Assembly (NCBI GenBank): GCA_036271855.1
Contig: DATAZV010000109.1
Location: 1-27,780, forward strand
Source: JAQGMJ01 sp036271855
GTDB lineage: Bacteria > Pseudomonadota > Gammaproteobacteria > Burkholderiales > JAEUOS01
Reading direction: 5' to 3'
DNA length: 27,780 nt
A program made the position numbers and the translations under genes. Numbering within the stretch: the stretch's first letter is position 1; every line of letters starts with the position of its first letter. Below are positions 13,741 through 21,395 of the stretch, in pieces. The notes under the pieces were generated by a model. The model ran no database searches, was not told the origin of the DNA, and saw only the letters and a list, made by a program, of their open reading frames with translations.

Positions 13741-14625
13741 TTACGCGAATTCCGCCATCGCCGACTTCATCTTCTGCATCGCCTTGACTTCGATCTGGCG
13801 AATCCGCTCGGCCGAAACCTTGAACTCGGCGGCGAGGTCGTGCAGCGTGAGCTGCTCTTTCTCTTCCGCCAGCCAGCGTGCCTGGATGATGCGCCGGCTG
13901 CGTTCGTCGAGGGCGTCCAGCGCCTGTGTCAGGGAGGCGCTGCGCTTGGTCTCGATCTCCTTGTCTTCCAGCAGGCGCGAGGGCTCGTCTTCGCTGTCGG
14001 TGAGATAGGCGATCGGCGCGAAGCTCTGCTCTTCGCTGGCGTCGGCCGGGGCTTCGAAAGTCACGTCGCCACCGGCGATGCGCATTTCCATCTCCTTGAC
14101 TTCCTCAGGCTTGACGTTGAGCTCGCGCGCCAGGTTCTCCACCTCTTGCGGGGTGAACGAGTCCAGGCCCTTCTTGTGGCTGCGCAGGTTGAAAAACAGC
14201 TTGCGCTGGGCCTTGGTGGTGGCAATCTTCACCAGGCGCCAGTTGCGCAGCACGTACTCGTGGATCTCCGCCTTGATCCAGTGCAGGGCAAACGAAACCA
14301 GGCGCACCCCACGCTCCGGGTCAAATCGTTTCACGGCCTTCATCAGGCCGATGTTGCCTTCCTGGATCAGGTCGGCGTGCGGCAGGCCGTAGCCGAGGTA
14401 GCCGCGCGCAACCGCCACCACCAGGCGCAGGTGCGACAGCACCAGCTTGCCGGCAGCGTCCGTGCTTTCGGTATCGCGGAAGTCGCGCGCGAAGCGCAGC
14501 TCTTCCTCCGGCGTGAGGACAGGGAAGCGGTTAACCGCCGAGATGTAATGGTCGATGCTGCCCACAGTCGACGGAACCGGGAGGTTCCAGTTGCCGGTCG
14601 AGGGCAGGGTGATTGCGTTGCTCAT
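13741..14625 (-). CDS. rpoH: RNA polymerase heat-shock sigma factor sigma-32
   Basis: This 294-aa protein has the RpoH layout: region 1.2/2 (FPVLTPEEELRFARDFRDT, LVLSHLRLVVAVARGYLGYG, LPHADLIQEGNIGLMKAVKRFDPERGVRLVSFALHWIKAEI), the RpoH box QRKLFFNLR (140-148) that distinguishes sigma-32 from other group 3 sigmas, and region 4 with the helix-turn-helix (LTLHDLAAEFKVSAERIRQIE). It directs polymerase to heat-shock promoters for chaperones and proteases. AGGAG lies about 7 bases before the ATG. The upstream region carries a CIRCE operator and a sigma-32-like promoter; a strong terminator follows. It is divergent from the mraZ/dcw operon. Confidence 0.98.
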   Translation of the reverse strand: MSNAITLPSTGNWNLPVPSTVGSIDHYISAVNRFPVLTPEEELRFARDFRDTESTDAAGKLVLSHLRLVVAVARGYLGYGLPHADLIQEGNIGLMKAVKRFDPERGVRLVSFALHWIKAEIHEYVLRNWRLVKIATTKAQRKLFFNLRSHKKGLDSFTPQEVENLARELNVKPEEVKEMEMRIAGGDVTFEAPADASEEQSFAPIAYLTDSEDEPSRLLEDKEIETKRSASLTQALDALDERSRRIIQARWLAEEKEQLTLHDLAAEFKVSAERIRQIEVKAMQKMKSAMAEFA

Positions 14626-14685
14626 TGAATTTCTCCTTCCGAGCGGCCGTGGGCTTGTGGCCCGGGTCGCGATTAGGCGCCAATT

Positions 14686-14712
14686 TTAGCACTCTTAGTC
14701 TTCGAGTGCTAA
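14686..14712. promoter_or_regulatory. CIRCE operator (HrcA-binding inverted repeat)
   Basis: TTAGCACTC (14686-14694), nine bases, GAGTGCTAA (14704-14712) is an exact match to the CIRCE consensus bound by the heat-shock repressor HrcA. It lies about 60 bases upstream of rpoH and overlaps the -10 box of the putative sigma-32 promoter, placing it where HrcA would block rpoH transcription. Confidence 0.93.
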
Positions 14713-14737
14713 TGGGGGCGGAAGTTCCAAGTTCAAG
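14710..14737 (-). promoter_or_regulatory. Putative sigma-32 promoter of rpoH
   Basis: On the minus strand CTTGAAC (14731-14737), 13 bases, CCCCATTA (14710-14717) closely fits the sigma-32 consensus CTTGAAA-N11-16-CCCCATnT. No sigma-70 -10 is seen at the matching position. The predicted start falls inside the CIRCE element, giving a leader of roughly 75-80 nt. Confidence 0.7.
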
Positions 14738-14764
14738 AGCCAGGGCCATCTGCCCGTGGCAAAG

Positions 14765-14905
14765 GCCTTACTCTGGATAAACATACAGACAAATGATGAT
14801 GTGTTACTTTAATGAGTGTTGTGAAAGTATTTGTTTTTATTGAATAATAGGTTTTTGTATAATTTGAGATTCAAGCTGTAAGTCCTTGTCCTGAAAGAAC
14901 AAATC
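14765..14905. other. AT-rich intergenic block with a TATAAT on the plus strand
   Basis: This part of the 468-base rpoH-mraZ intergenic region is visibly AT-rich against a GC-rich window. It contains a perfect TATAAT (14858-14863) on the plus strand, but the -35 at 17-base spacing (TTTTAT) is weak. It could be a distal dcw promoter or an UP-like region. No gene is seen here. Confidence 0.45.
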
Positions 14906-14916
14906 ACAGAATCCGC

Positions 14917-14945
14917 TTGATTTCGCTATAACCTTGGTCTAGAGT
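14917..14945 (+). promoter_or_regulatory. Putative sigma-70 promoter of the mraZ/dcw operon
   Basis: TTGATT (14917-14922), 17 bases, TAGAGT (14940-14945) matches 4 of 6 at each box. The -10 runs directly into the first MraZ repeat, the arrangement expected for an MraZ-repressed promoter. The leader to mraZ would be about 140 nt. Confidence 0.5.
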
Positions 14946-14983
14946 GGGGGAATGTAGGAAAAAGTGGTGAAAAATGGCGCAGT
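14944..14983 (+). promoter_or_regulatory. MraZ-box array (10-base direct repeats)
   Basis: Four consecutive decamers GTGGGGGAAT, GTAGGAAAAA, GTGGTGAAAA and ATGGCGCAGT begin at 14944, 14954, 14964 and 14974, in exact 10-base register. TGGGN repeats separated by 5 bases are the known target of the MraZ repressor in front of its own operon, and MraZ rings bind such arrays. The last repeat is degenerate. Confidence 0.75.
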
Positions 14984-15065
14984 TTCGCAATTCAGGCGAA
15001 AAGGCGCTGGGGCGAGGAACGCGTCGGGACCGATGCGCTCACCGCCCCTTTTCACATGGCTTTTT

Positions 15066-15081
15066 CCTTGATTAATCAAGG
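15066..15081. repeat. Perfect 16-base palindrome before mraZ
   Basis: CCTTGATTAATCAAGG is a perfect palindrome ending 12 bases before the mraZ ATG. As RNA it would form a 6-bp hairpin with a TTAA loop, and it buries AAGG, the only Shine-Dalgarno-like stretch upstream of mraZ. Confidence 0.6.
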
Positions 15082-15093
15082 CGCTATTCCACC

Positions 15094-15522
15094 ATGTTCC
15101 AGGGCAGTTCCAATCTTAGTTTGGACGCCAAAGGCCGGATGACAGTTCCGTCCCGGCACCGGGACGCATTGCAATTGCAATGCGAGGGACGCCTCACGCT
15201 CACCAAGCACCCGCACGGCTGCCTGCTGCTGTTCCCGCGCCCGGTATGGGAACAACACCGCGAAAAAATCGCCGCCTGGCCAATGCAGGCCAAGGCCTGG
15301 CAGCGGATTTTTCTCGGCAATGCGGTCGATGTCGACATGGACGCCGCCGGGCGCCTGCTGGTGACCCCGGAGCTGCGCGACGCCTCCCACCTCACCAAGG
15401 AAGTGATGCTGCTGGGCATGGGCAGCCACTTCGAGGTGTGGGACGCGGCCACGCTCGCCAAGCAGGAGGCGGACGCGATCGCCCAGGGCATGCCGCCTTC
15501 GCTGGAAAACTTTTCGTTTTGA
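15094..15522 (+). CDS. mraZ: Transcriptional regulator MraZ
   Basis: This 142-aa protein is the AbrB-like DNA-binding protein that heads dcw clusters and represses its own promoter. It has two SpoVT/AbrB-like halves: MFQGSSNLSLDAKGRMTVPS (1-20) and NAVDVDMDAAGRLLVTPELR (about 70-89), each with the D-x-K/A-GR signature. The start is fixed by the typical MFQG/MFRG N-terminus; no good Shine-Dalgarno is present at normal spacing. Its probable targets, the 10-base repeats at 14944-14983, lie upstream. rsmH follows after 9 bases. Confidence 0.96.
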   Translation: MFQGSSNLSLDAKGRMTVPSRHRDALQLQCEGRLTLTKHPHGCLLLFPRPVWEQHREKIAAWPMQAKAWQRIFLGNAVDVDMDAAGRLLVTPELRDASHLTKEVMLLGMGSHFEVWDAATLAKQEADAIAQGMPPSLENFSF

Positions 15523-15531
15523 CGGGCTTAC

Positions 15532-16509
15532 GTGAATGAGGCTCATCCCCAAGGCTATATCCACCGAACGGTCCTGCTCGGTGAAGCCGTCGATGCCCTC
15601 ACCGTCAAGCCGTCCGGAACCTATGTCGATTGCACCTTTGGACGCGGAGGCCACAGCCGGCTGATTCTCGAGCGTCTCGGCCCGGATGGCCGCCTGGTCG
15701 CGTTCGACAAGGACGCGGAGGCGGTCGCCGCCGCCGGACCCTTGAGCGCCGACCCGCGATTTTCGATGGTGCATGCCGGCTTCGCCCGACTGGGGGCCGT
15801 GCTGACGGAACAAAACGCAGGTGCGGTGGACGGCGTGCTGATGGACCTGGGCATTTCCTCCCCGCAGATCGACGACCCGGCGCGCGGTTTTTCATTCCGC
15901 CGCGACGGCCCGCTCGACATGCGCATGGATACCAGCCGTGGCATCACGGCGGCGGAGTTTCTGGAGACGGCAACGGCGGCACAAATCGGGGAGGTGATAA
16001 AAAATTATGGGGAAGAACGGTTTGCTGTTCAGATTGCACAGGCGATTGTTGCTCGCCGCACAGAGGGGGAACCCCTCTCCACAACGGCTCAGCTCGCTGC
16101 CCTTGTCGCGGATGTCCTCCGCCAGCGGCGCGCTAAACCGGAACCGGGGCAAGATCCGGCCACCCGCACCTTTCAGGCTCTACGGATTCACGTCAATCAG
16201 GAGCTTGAAGAATTGCAAGCAGGGCTGAACGACGCGATGAATTGCCTGGGCCTCGGGGGAAAACTGGTGGTGATCAGCTTTCACTCGCTTGAAGACCGCA
16301 TGGTCAAGCAGGCGATGCGCGCGCGCGCCCATCCGCCGGAGCCGCCCAAGGGTGTGCCCCTGCGTGTCTCCGAGCTGCCGGTGGCCGGCTACAAGCTGAT
16401 CGGCAAAGCGACGCGCGCCGGCACCGAAGAGGTCGCCACCAACTCGCGCGCCCGCAGCGCCATCATGCGGGTGATCGAGCGGGTGGTGACGTCCGGGTTG
16501 ACGTCATGA
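15532..16509 (+). CDS. rsmH: 16S rRNA m4C1402 methyltransferase RsmH
   Basis: This 325-aa protein is an SAM-dependent methyltransferase (MraW) acting on C1402 of 16S rRNA in the small-subunit P site. HRTVLLGEAVDAL at the N-terminus, VDCTFGRGGHSRLIL (32-46, SAM-binding), VDGVLMDLGISSPQIDDPARGFSF and LVVISFHSLEDRMVK (about 245-260) are strong family signatures. It starts at GTG 15532 (GTG AAT GAG), 10 bases after mraZ; no better ATG is available. Its stop overlaps the ftsL start by four bases (ATGA). It is the normal second gene of dcw clusters. Confidence 0.97.
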   Translation: MNEAHPQGYIHRTVLLGEAVDALTVKPSGTYVDCTFGRGGHSRLILERLGPDGRLVAFDKDAEAVAAAGPLSADPRFSMVHAGFARLGAVLTEQNAGAVDGVLMDLGISSPQIDDPARGFSFRRDGPLDMRMDTSRGITAAEFLETATAAQIGEVIKNYGEERFAVQIAQAIVARRTEGEPLSTTAQLAALVADVLRQRRAKPEPGQDPATRTFQALRIHVNQELEELQAGLNDAMNCLGLGGKLVVISFHSLEDRMVKQAMRARAHPPEPPKGVPLRVSELPVAGYKLIGKATRAGTEEVATNSRARSAIMRVIERVVTSGLTS

Positions 16510-16823
16510 CCCGGCTCAACTTCGTCCTGCTCGCCGTTGTGCTGGTTTGCGCCCTGGCCACGGTCACCTCGACCCACCGCGGGCGCCTCCTGTTTGCCGA
16601 CCTGGAAAATGAACAGTCGCGGCAAAAGCAGATCGAAGTCGAATGGGGCCAGCTGCAACTCGAACAATCCACCTGGGCCAAGCATGCCCTGGTCGAAGGC
16701 ATCGCGCAGCGCCAGCTCGGCATGCACGTGCCCGACCCGCGCCGCCTGATCTTCGTCTCGCCCACCGTGGCTGCCCAATCGGCGGTGCCGGCCGAGGGCA
16801 GCCCCTCCGCGGTGACCCGTTAG
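16506..16823 (+). CDS. ftsL: Cell division protein FtsL
   Basis: This 105-aa bitopic membrane protein has a cytoplasmic stub, one TM helix (about 4-22, LNFVLLAVVLVCALATVTS) and a periplasmic leucine-zipper-like coiled coil (about 30-70, RLLFADLENEQSRQKQIEVE). In the divisome FtsL pairs with FtsB and FtsQ to activate FtsWI. The sequence is poorly conserved in the family, so the call rests strongly on position between rsmH and ftsI and on topology. The ATG overlaps the rsmH stop, suggesting coupling. The C-terminal Ser/Pro/Ala-rich tail is probably disordered. Confidence 0.92.
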   Translation: MTRLNFVLLAVVLVCALATVTSTHRGRLLFADLENEQSRQKQIEVEWGQLQLEQSTWAKHALVEGIAQRQLGMHVPDPRRLIFVSPTVAAQSAVPAEGSPSAVTR

Positions 16824-16824
16824 C

Positions 16825-18558
16825 ATGATGAATTCCGCCCCCAGCCCGGTCCTGCAATTGCGCCTGCCGCTGTGGCGTTCGCGCATGATGCTGGCCTTCG
16901 TCTTCGCCGGCTTCATGGTGCTGGTCGGGCGCGCGGTATTCCTGCAGGCCTGGGACACCGACTTCCTGCAGCAAAAGGGCGACAAGCGCGCCTTGCGCGA
17001 AATCGAGATTCCCGCCTATCGCGGCAAGATCACCGACCGCAACGGCGAAATCATGGCCTCCAGCACGCCGGTGCGCTCGATCTGGGCCATCCCCGACGAC
17101 GTCAAGGCCTCGCGCGACCAGTTGCGCGACCTGGCGCACGCGCTCAACCTGCCGCTGGAGGAAGTCGACAAGAAGCTGGGCGACACCGACCGCGAATTCG
17201 TCTACCTGAAGCGCCAGCTGCCGCCGGAAGAAGCCGAGAAGGTGGCCGAGCTCAACGTCCCGGGGATTTTCCAGCAGCGCGAATTCCGCCGCTACTACCC
17301 CGCCGGCGAAGTGGCCGCGCACGTGCTGGGTTTCACCGGGGTCGACGAGACCGGCCAGGAAGGCATCGAGCTCGCGTTCCAGCAAAGCCTGGCCGGCAAG
17401 CCCGGTAGCCGCCGTGTCATCAAGGACCGGCGCGGCAACATCGTCGAGGACGTCGCCGGGGTGCAGGCGCCGCGCGAAGGAAAAGACCTGGCGCTCTCCA
17501 TCGACAGCAAGATCCAGTACCTCGCCTACAGCCAGCTCAAGCAGGCGGTGGAATTGCACAAGGCCAAGGCCGGCGGCATCATTGTGCTGGACGCCAAGAC
17601 CGGCGAGGTGCTGGCGCTGGCCAACCTGCCGACCTTCAACCCGAACAACCGCAGCAACCTGACCGGCGTGCAGCTGCGCAACCGGGTGCTCACCGACAGC
17701 TTCGAGCCCGGCTCGGTGATGAAGCCCTTCACCATCTCCCTGGCGCTGGAGGAAGGCAAGATCACCGCCGACTCCACCTTCCAGACCGCGCCGGGCCGCT
17801 ACACCATCGGCACCTCCACCATCAGCGACTCGCACGCCATGGGCCTGCTGACGGTGGCGCAGGTGATCGAAAAATCCAGCAACATCGGCACCGCGCAGAT
17901 CGCGCTCAAACTTGCGCGCGAAGACATGTGGAACATGTTCAACCGCTCCGGCTTCGGCATCGCGCCCCAGGTGCAGTTCCCCGGCGCCGTCGGCGGCCGG
18001 GTGCGCCCGGCGAAAAGCTGGCGCCCGATCGAGCAGGCCACCATGGGCTACGGCTACGGCCTGTCGGTGTCGCTGCTGCAGCTGGCGCGCGGCTACAGCA
18101 TCTTCGCGCGCGACGGCGACATCATGCCCGTCACCTTCCTCAAGGCCGACGGCCCGGCAGTGGGCACGCAGATTGTCTCGCCGCAGGTGGCGCACACCAT
18201 GCGCGACATGCTGGAGCTGGCCGCCGGCCCGCACGGCACCGCGCCGCGCGCCCAGGTGATGGGCTACCGCGTCGCCGGCAAGACCGGCACCGCGCACAAG
18301 CAGGAAGGCCACGGCTATTCGGAAAGCAAGTACCGCGCATCCTTCGTCGGCTTCGCCCCCGCCTCCAACCCGCGCCTGATCGTCGCGGTGATGATCGACG
18401 AACCGTCGGACGGCCGCTATTACGGCGGTGACGTCTCCGGCCCGGTGTTCTCCGCCGTCATGGGCAGCGCATTGCGTGCTCTCGGCGTGGCGCCGGACGC
18501 GCCGATGAAGCCCATCGTCCTGCCCTCGGCTACGGAACAGGTCCGTGAAAACACATGA
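16825..18558 (+). CDS. ftsI: Peptidoglycan D,D-transpeptidase FtsI (PBP3)
   Basis: This 577-aa class B penicillin-binding protein crosslinks septal peptidoglycan with the FtsW polymerase. The N-terminal TM segment is about 23-41 (LAFVFAGFMVLVGRAVFLQ), followed by a dimerisation domain (RGKITDRNGEIMASSTPV). The transpeptidase motifs are SVMK (S297-K300, catalytic serine), SSN (351-353) and KTGT (486-489). Two adjacent ATGs (16825 and 16828) exist; GGTGA at 16811-16815 fits the first. It overlaps murE by 14 bases. It is of usual length for betaproteobacteria, with no broken motif. Confidence 0.98.
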   Translation: MMNSAPSPVLQLRLPLWRSRMMLAFVFAGFMVLVGRAVFLQAWDTDFLQQKGDKRALREIEIPAYRGKITDRNGEIMASSTPVRSIWAIPDDVKASRDQLRDLAHALNLPLEEVDKKLGDTDREFVYLKRQLPPEEAEKVAELNVPGIFQQREFRRYYPAGEVAAHVLGFTGVDETGQEGIELAFQQSLAGKPGSRRVIKDRRGNIVEDVAGVQAPREGKDLALSIDSKIQYLAYSQLKQAVELHKAKAGGIIVLDAKTGEVLALANLPTFNPNNRSNLTGVQLRNRVLTDSFEPGSVMKPFTISLALEEGKITADSTFQTAPGRYTIGTSTISDSHAMGLLTVAQVIEKSSNIGTAQIALKLAREDMWNMFNRSGFGIAPQVQFPGAVGGRVRPAKSWRPIEQATMGYGYGLSVSLLQLARGYSIFARDGDIMPVTFLKADGPAVGTQIVSPQVAHTMRDMLELAAGPHGTAPRAQVMGYRVAGKTGTAHKQEGHGYSESKYRASFVGFAPASNPRLIVAVMIDEPSDGRYYGGDVSGPVFSAVMGSALRALGVAPDAPMKPIVLPSATEQVRENT

Positions 18559-20041
18559 GATCCTCGCCATGCTGATCGCCCAGGGGGTGGACGCGCGCGA
18601 ACTCACGGCCGACAGCCGTGAAGTGGCGGCAGGCGACGTGTTTCTCGCCTATCCCGGCCACAACGCCAGGAGCGACGGCCGCAACTTCATTCGCGACGCC
18701 GTTGCCCGCGGCGCCGGCGCGGTGCTGTGGGAACGTGAAGGCTTTGCATTTCCGTCCGACCTGCATGTGCCGCAGGTGCCGGTCGAAGGCCTGAAGGCGC
18801 TGGCCGGCCCGCTGGCCAGCGCGCTTTACGGCGCGCCTTCCGAGCAACTCACGATGGTCGGCGTCACCGGCACCAACGGCAAGACCTCGGTTTCGCAATG
18901 GACCGCGCAGGCGATGAACCTGTGCGGCCGCGGCTGCGGCGCCATCGGCACCCTGGGCGCGCACTACGGCGCCTGGAGCCAGGCAGTGCCCAACACCACG
19001 CCCGACGCCATCGTGCTGCAGCGCATGCTCAGGCGCATGGCCGATGCGGGCGCGGCGGCCTGCGCGATGGAAGTCTCCTCGATCGGCCTGGAACAGGCGC
19101 GGGTCGACGGCATCGCCTTCGATATCGCCGTATTTACCAATTTCACCCGCGACCATCTGGACTACCACGGCAGCATGCAGGCTTACGAAGAGGCGAAGAC
19201 CCGCCTGTTCACCCGGCCCGGCCTCTCCCACGCGGTGATCAACATCGACGACCCGATGGGGGTGCGCCTGATGGCCCGCCTGGCCGACCGCATCGACCGC
19301 ATCGCCTACTGCATCGCCGGCAAGTCGGCGGTGGCGGAGCATGTGGAAGACGAAGGGCGCCTGACTGCCGGCGACCTGCACTACGACGATGCCGGCGTGC
19401 GCTTCACCGTCACCTGCGACTGGAACGGCACCCAAGCCCGCGCCGAAGTAAGCGCGCCGGTGTGGGGCGAATTCAACGTCAGCAACCTGCTGGCGGTGCT
19501 GGGCGCGCTGCTGGCCGCCGGTGTCGATTTGCAGCAGGCGGTAACCGCGCTTGGGTCATTGACGCCGCCGGCGGGCCGGATGAATGCCATCGTGCGGGGC
19601 AATGCGCCGCTGGTGGTGATCGACTACGCCCACACGCCGGACGCGCTGGAAAAAGCGCTGACCGCCTTGCAGCCGATCGCGCAGGCGCGAGGGGGAAAAT
19701 TGAGCGTGGTATTCGGTTGCGGCGGCGACCGCGACGCCGGCAAGCGCCCGCAAATGGGGGAGGTGGCCAGCCGCCTGGCCGACCGCGTGATCATCACCAG
19801 CGACAATCCGCGCAGCGAAGACCCGCTGGAGATCATCGCGCAAATCCTGGCCGGCGCGCCCGGCGCCGCGGTCGAGCCGGACCGCGCCCGCGCCATCCTG
19901 CAGTCGGTGCGCGAAGCCGCGCCGCAGGACGTGGTGCTGATCGCCGGCAAGGGTCACGAGGACTACCAGGAAATCGCCGGCAGGAAGCTCCCCTTCTCCG
20001 ATCATAAAATTGCCACAATTGCGTTGGAGAATCACGCATGA
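18545..20041 (+). CDS. murE: UDP-MurNAc-tripeptide synthetase MurE
   Basis: This 498-aa Mur ligase adds the third amino acid to UDP-MurNAc-L-Ala-D-Glu. The P-loop is GTNGKTS (109-115). DNPR (420-423, in SDNPRSEDP) is the signature of meso-diaminopimelate addition rather than lysine. AYPGHNARSDGRNFI at 35-49 and SSIGLEQARV in the central domain also mark MurE. The GTG at 18545 is used because GGAACAGG lies just upstream and it gives the full N-terminus; an internal ATG at 18569 is the alternative. The gene overlaps ftsI by 14 bases and murF by four (ATGA). Confidence 0.96.
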   Translation: MKTHEILAMLIAQGVDARELTADSREVAAGDVFLAYPGHNARSDGRNFIRDAVARGAGAVLWEREGFAFPSDLHVPQVPVEGLKALAGPLASALYGAPSEQLTMVGVTGTNGKTSVSQWTAQAMNLCGRGCGAIGTLGAHYGAWSQAVPNTTPDAIVLQRMLRRMADAGAAACAMEVSSIGLEQARVDGIAFDIAVFTNFTRDHLDYHGSMQAYEEAKTRLFTRPGLSHAVINIDDPMGVRLMARLADRIDRIAYCIAGKSAVAEHVEDEGRLTAGDLHYDDAGVRFTVTCDWNGTQARAEVSAPVWGEFNVSNLLAVLGALLAAGVDLQQAVTALGSLTPPAGRMNAIVRGNAPLVVIDYAHTPDALEKALTALQPIAQARGGKLSVVFGCGGDRDAGKRPQMGEVASRLADRVIITSDNPRSEDPLEIIAQILAGAPGAAVEPDRARAILQSVREAAPQDVVLIAGKGHEDYQEIAGRKLPFSDHKIATIALENHA

Positions 20042-21393
20042 TGTTGTTGTCCGACGCCGCCCGCGCTCTGCAACTTGCGCCGCCGCGGCGTGACGCGGAG
20101 TTTTTGCGCGTCAATTCCGATAGCCGCTCCCTCGGTGCCGGCGACCTGTTCGTCGCGCTGGTGGGTGAGCGCTTCGACGGCCACAGCTTTGCCCCGCAGG
20201 CGCTCGAACAAGGCGCTGCCGGCGTGCTGACCGCGCGCGATCTCGGGCTGGATGCGCAAATCGTCGCCGCCGACAGCAAACTCGCGCTGGGCGCGCTGGC
20301 CAAGGTCTGGCGCGCGCGCTTCTCCCTGCCGCTGATCGCCGTCACCGGCAGCAACGGCAAGACCACGGTGACGCAAATGCTCGCCAGCATCCTCACCGCG
20401 TACGCTGGAGAAAATGCCTTCTACACCCAGGGCAATTTCAACAACGACATCGGCCTGCCGCTGACGCTGCTGCGCCTGCGCGAGCATCACAGCGTCGGCG
20501 TGGTCGAGCTGGGAATGAACCATCCGGGCGAGATCGCCACCCTGGCCGACATCGCCCGTCCCACCGTGGCCCTGGTCAACAATGCCCAGCGCGAACACCA
20601 GGAATTCATGAAATCGGTGGCCGAGGTGGCGGCGGAAAACGGCTCGGTATTCAACACCCTTGCTGAAGGCGGCATTGCCGTGATCAATGCCGACGACGAG
20701 TTCGCCGGCTTCTGGCGCCAATCGGTGGCCGGCCGCGAAGTGCTCGATTTCGGCCTCAAGTCCGCGGCGGACGTTACCGCCCGGGTGGATGCCGCGCAGT
20801 TCGGCAGCCACTTGGAGCTGATGACCCCGCGTGGCAGCGTCGAAGTGGCCCTGCGCATTCCCGGCATGCACAACGTGCTCAATGCCTGCGCGGCCGCGGC
20901 CTGCGCACTGGCGGCGGGCGTGAACCTGGCGGCGGTGGCGGCGGGCCTGTCGGCCTTCGTGCCCTATGCCGGCCGCCTGCAAAAGAAAACCGCCAAAAGC
21001 GGCGCAGTGGTGATCGACGACACCTACAACGCCAATCCGGATTCGGTGCGCGCCGCCATCGACGTGCTGGCCGGCTGCGGCGGCGAGCGCGTGCTGGCGC
21101 TCGGGCGGATGGGCGAGGTCGGCGACGACGGCCCGCGTTATCACGCAGAAATCGGTGCCTATGCGCGCGAGCGCGGCATCCATGTGCTGCTGGCATTCGG
21201 CGAAGAGACCGAGCCCGCCGTTGCCGCCTTCGGTGCCGGCGCCGAACGTTACCCGCAGATCGAGGCGCTGAATGAAGCGGCGCTGGCCTGCTCGCATCCC
21301 GGTGTGACCTTCCTGGTCAAGGGTTCGCGCTCGATGCGCATGGAACGCGTGGTTGCCGCGCTCACGGGCGAAGCGCCGCAGGGGAACCACTAG
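20038..21393 (+). CDS. murF: UDP-MurNAc-tripeptide--D-Ala-D-Ala ligase MurF
   Basis: This 451-aa Mur ligase attaches the D-Ala-D-Ala dipeptide, completing UDP-MurNAc-pentapeptide. P-loop GSNGKTT is at 104-110; VVELGMNHPGEIATLADIARP and NAQREHQEFMKSV follow in the ATPase domain, and DDTYNANPDSVRAAID marks the C-terminal domain. GGAG is spaced 8 bases from the ATG at 20038, and the start overlaps the murE stop. The second Met (20041) is an alternative start. The C-terminus VKGSRSMRMERVV is a MurF hallmark. It lies between murE and mraY as in most dcw clusters. Confidence 0.97.
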   Translation: MMLLSDAARALQLAPPRRDAEFLRVNSDSRSLGAGDLFVALVGERFDGHSFAPQALEQGAAGVLTARDLGLDAQIVAADSKLALGALAKVWRARFSLPLIAVTGSNGKTTVTQMLASILTAYAGENAFYTQGNFNNDIGLPLTLLRLREHHSVGVVELGMNHPGEIATLADIARPTVALVNNAQREHQEFMKSVAEVAAENGSVFNTLAEGGIAVINADDEFAGFWRQSVAGREVLDFGLKSAADVTARVDAAQFGSHLELMTPRGSVEVALRIPGMHNVLNACAAAACALAAGVNLAAVAAGLSAFVPYAGRLQKKTAKSGAVVIDDTYNANPDSVRAAIDVLAGCGGERVLALGRMGEVGDDGPRYHAEIGAYARERGIHVLLAFGEETEPAVAAFGAGAERYPQIEALNEAALACSHPGVTFLVKGSRSMRMERVVAALTGEAPQGNH

Positions 21394-21395
21394 AC

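Noticed and set aside
13600..14628. 342-codon plus-strand ORF opposite rpoH
   Set aside because: rpoH on the minus strand has full family motifs; the plus frame has no recognisable domain and runs through the rpoH terminator.
14983..15001. Hairpin TTTCGC/GCGAAA after the MraZ boxes
   Set aside because: Six base pairs with a seven-base loop is short and its position suggests no specific role; it was left unannotated.
16564..18606. 680-codon minus-strand ORF opposite ftsL/ftsI
   Set aside because: It is a shadow of ftsI, with low-complexity Arg/Ala/Gly/His composition and no ribosome binding site or motifs.
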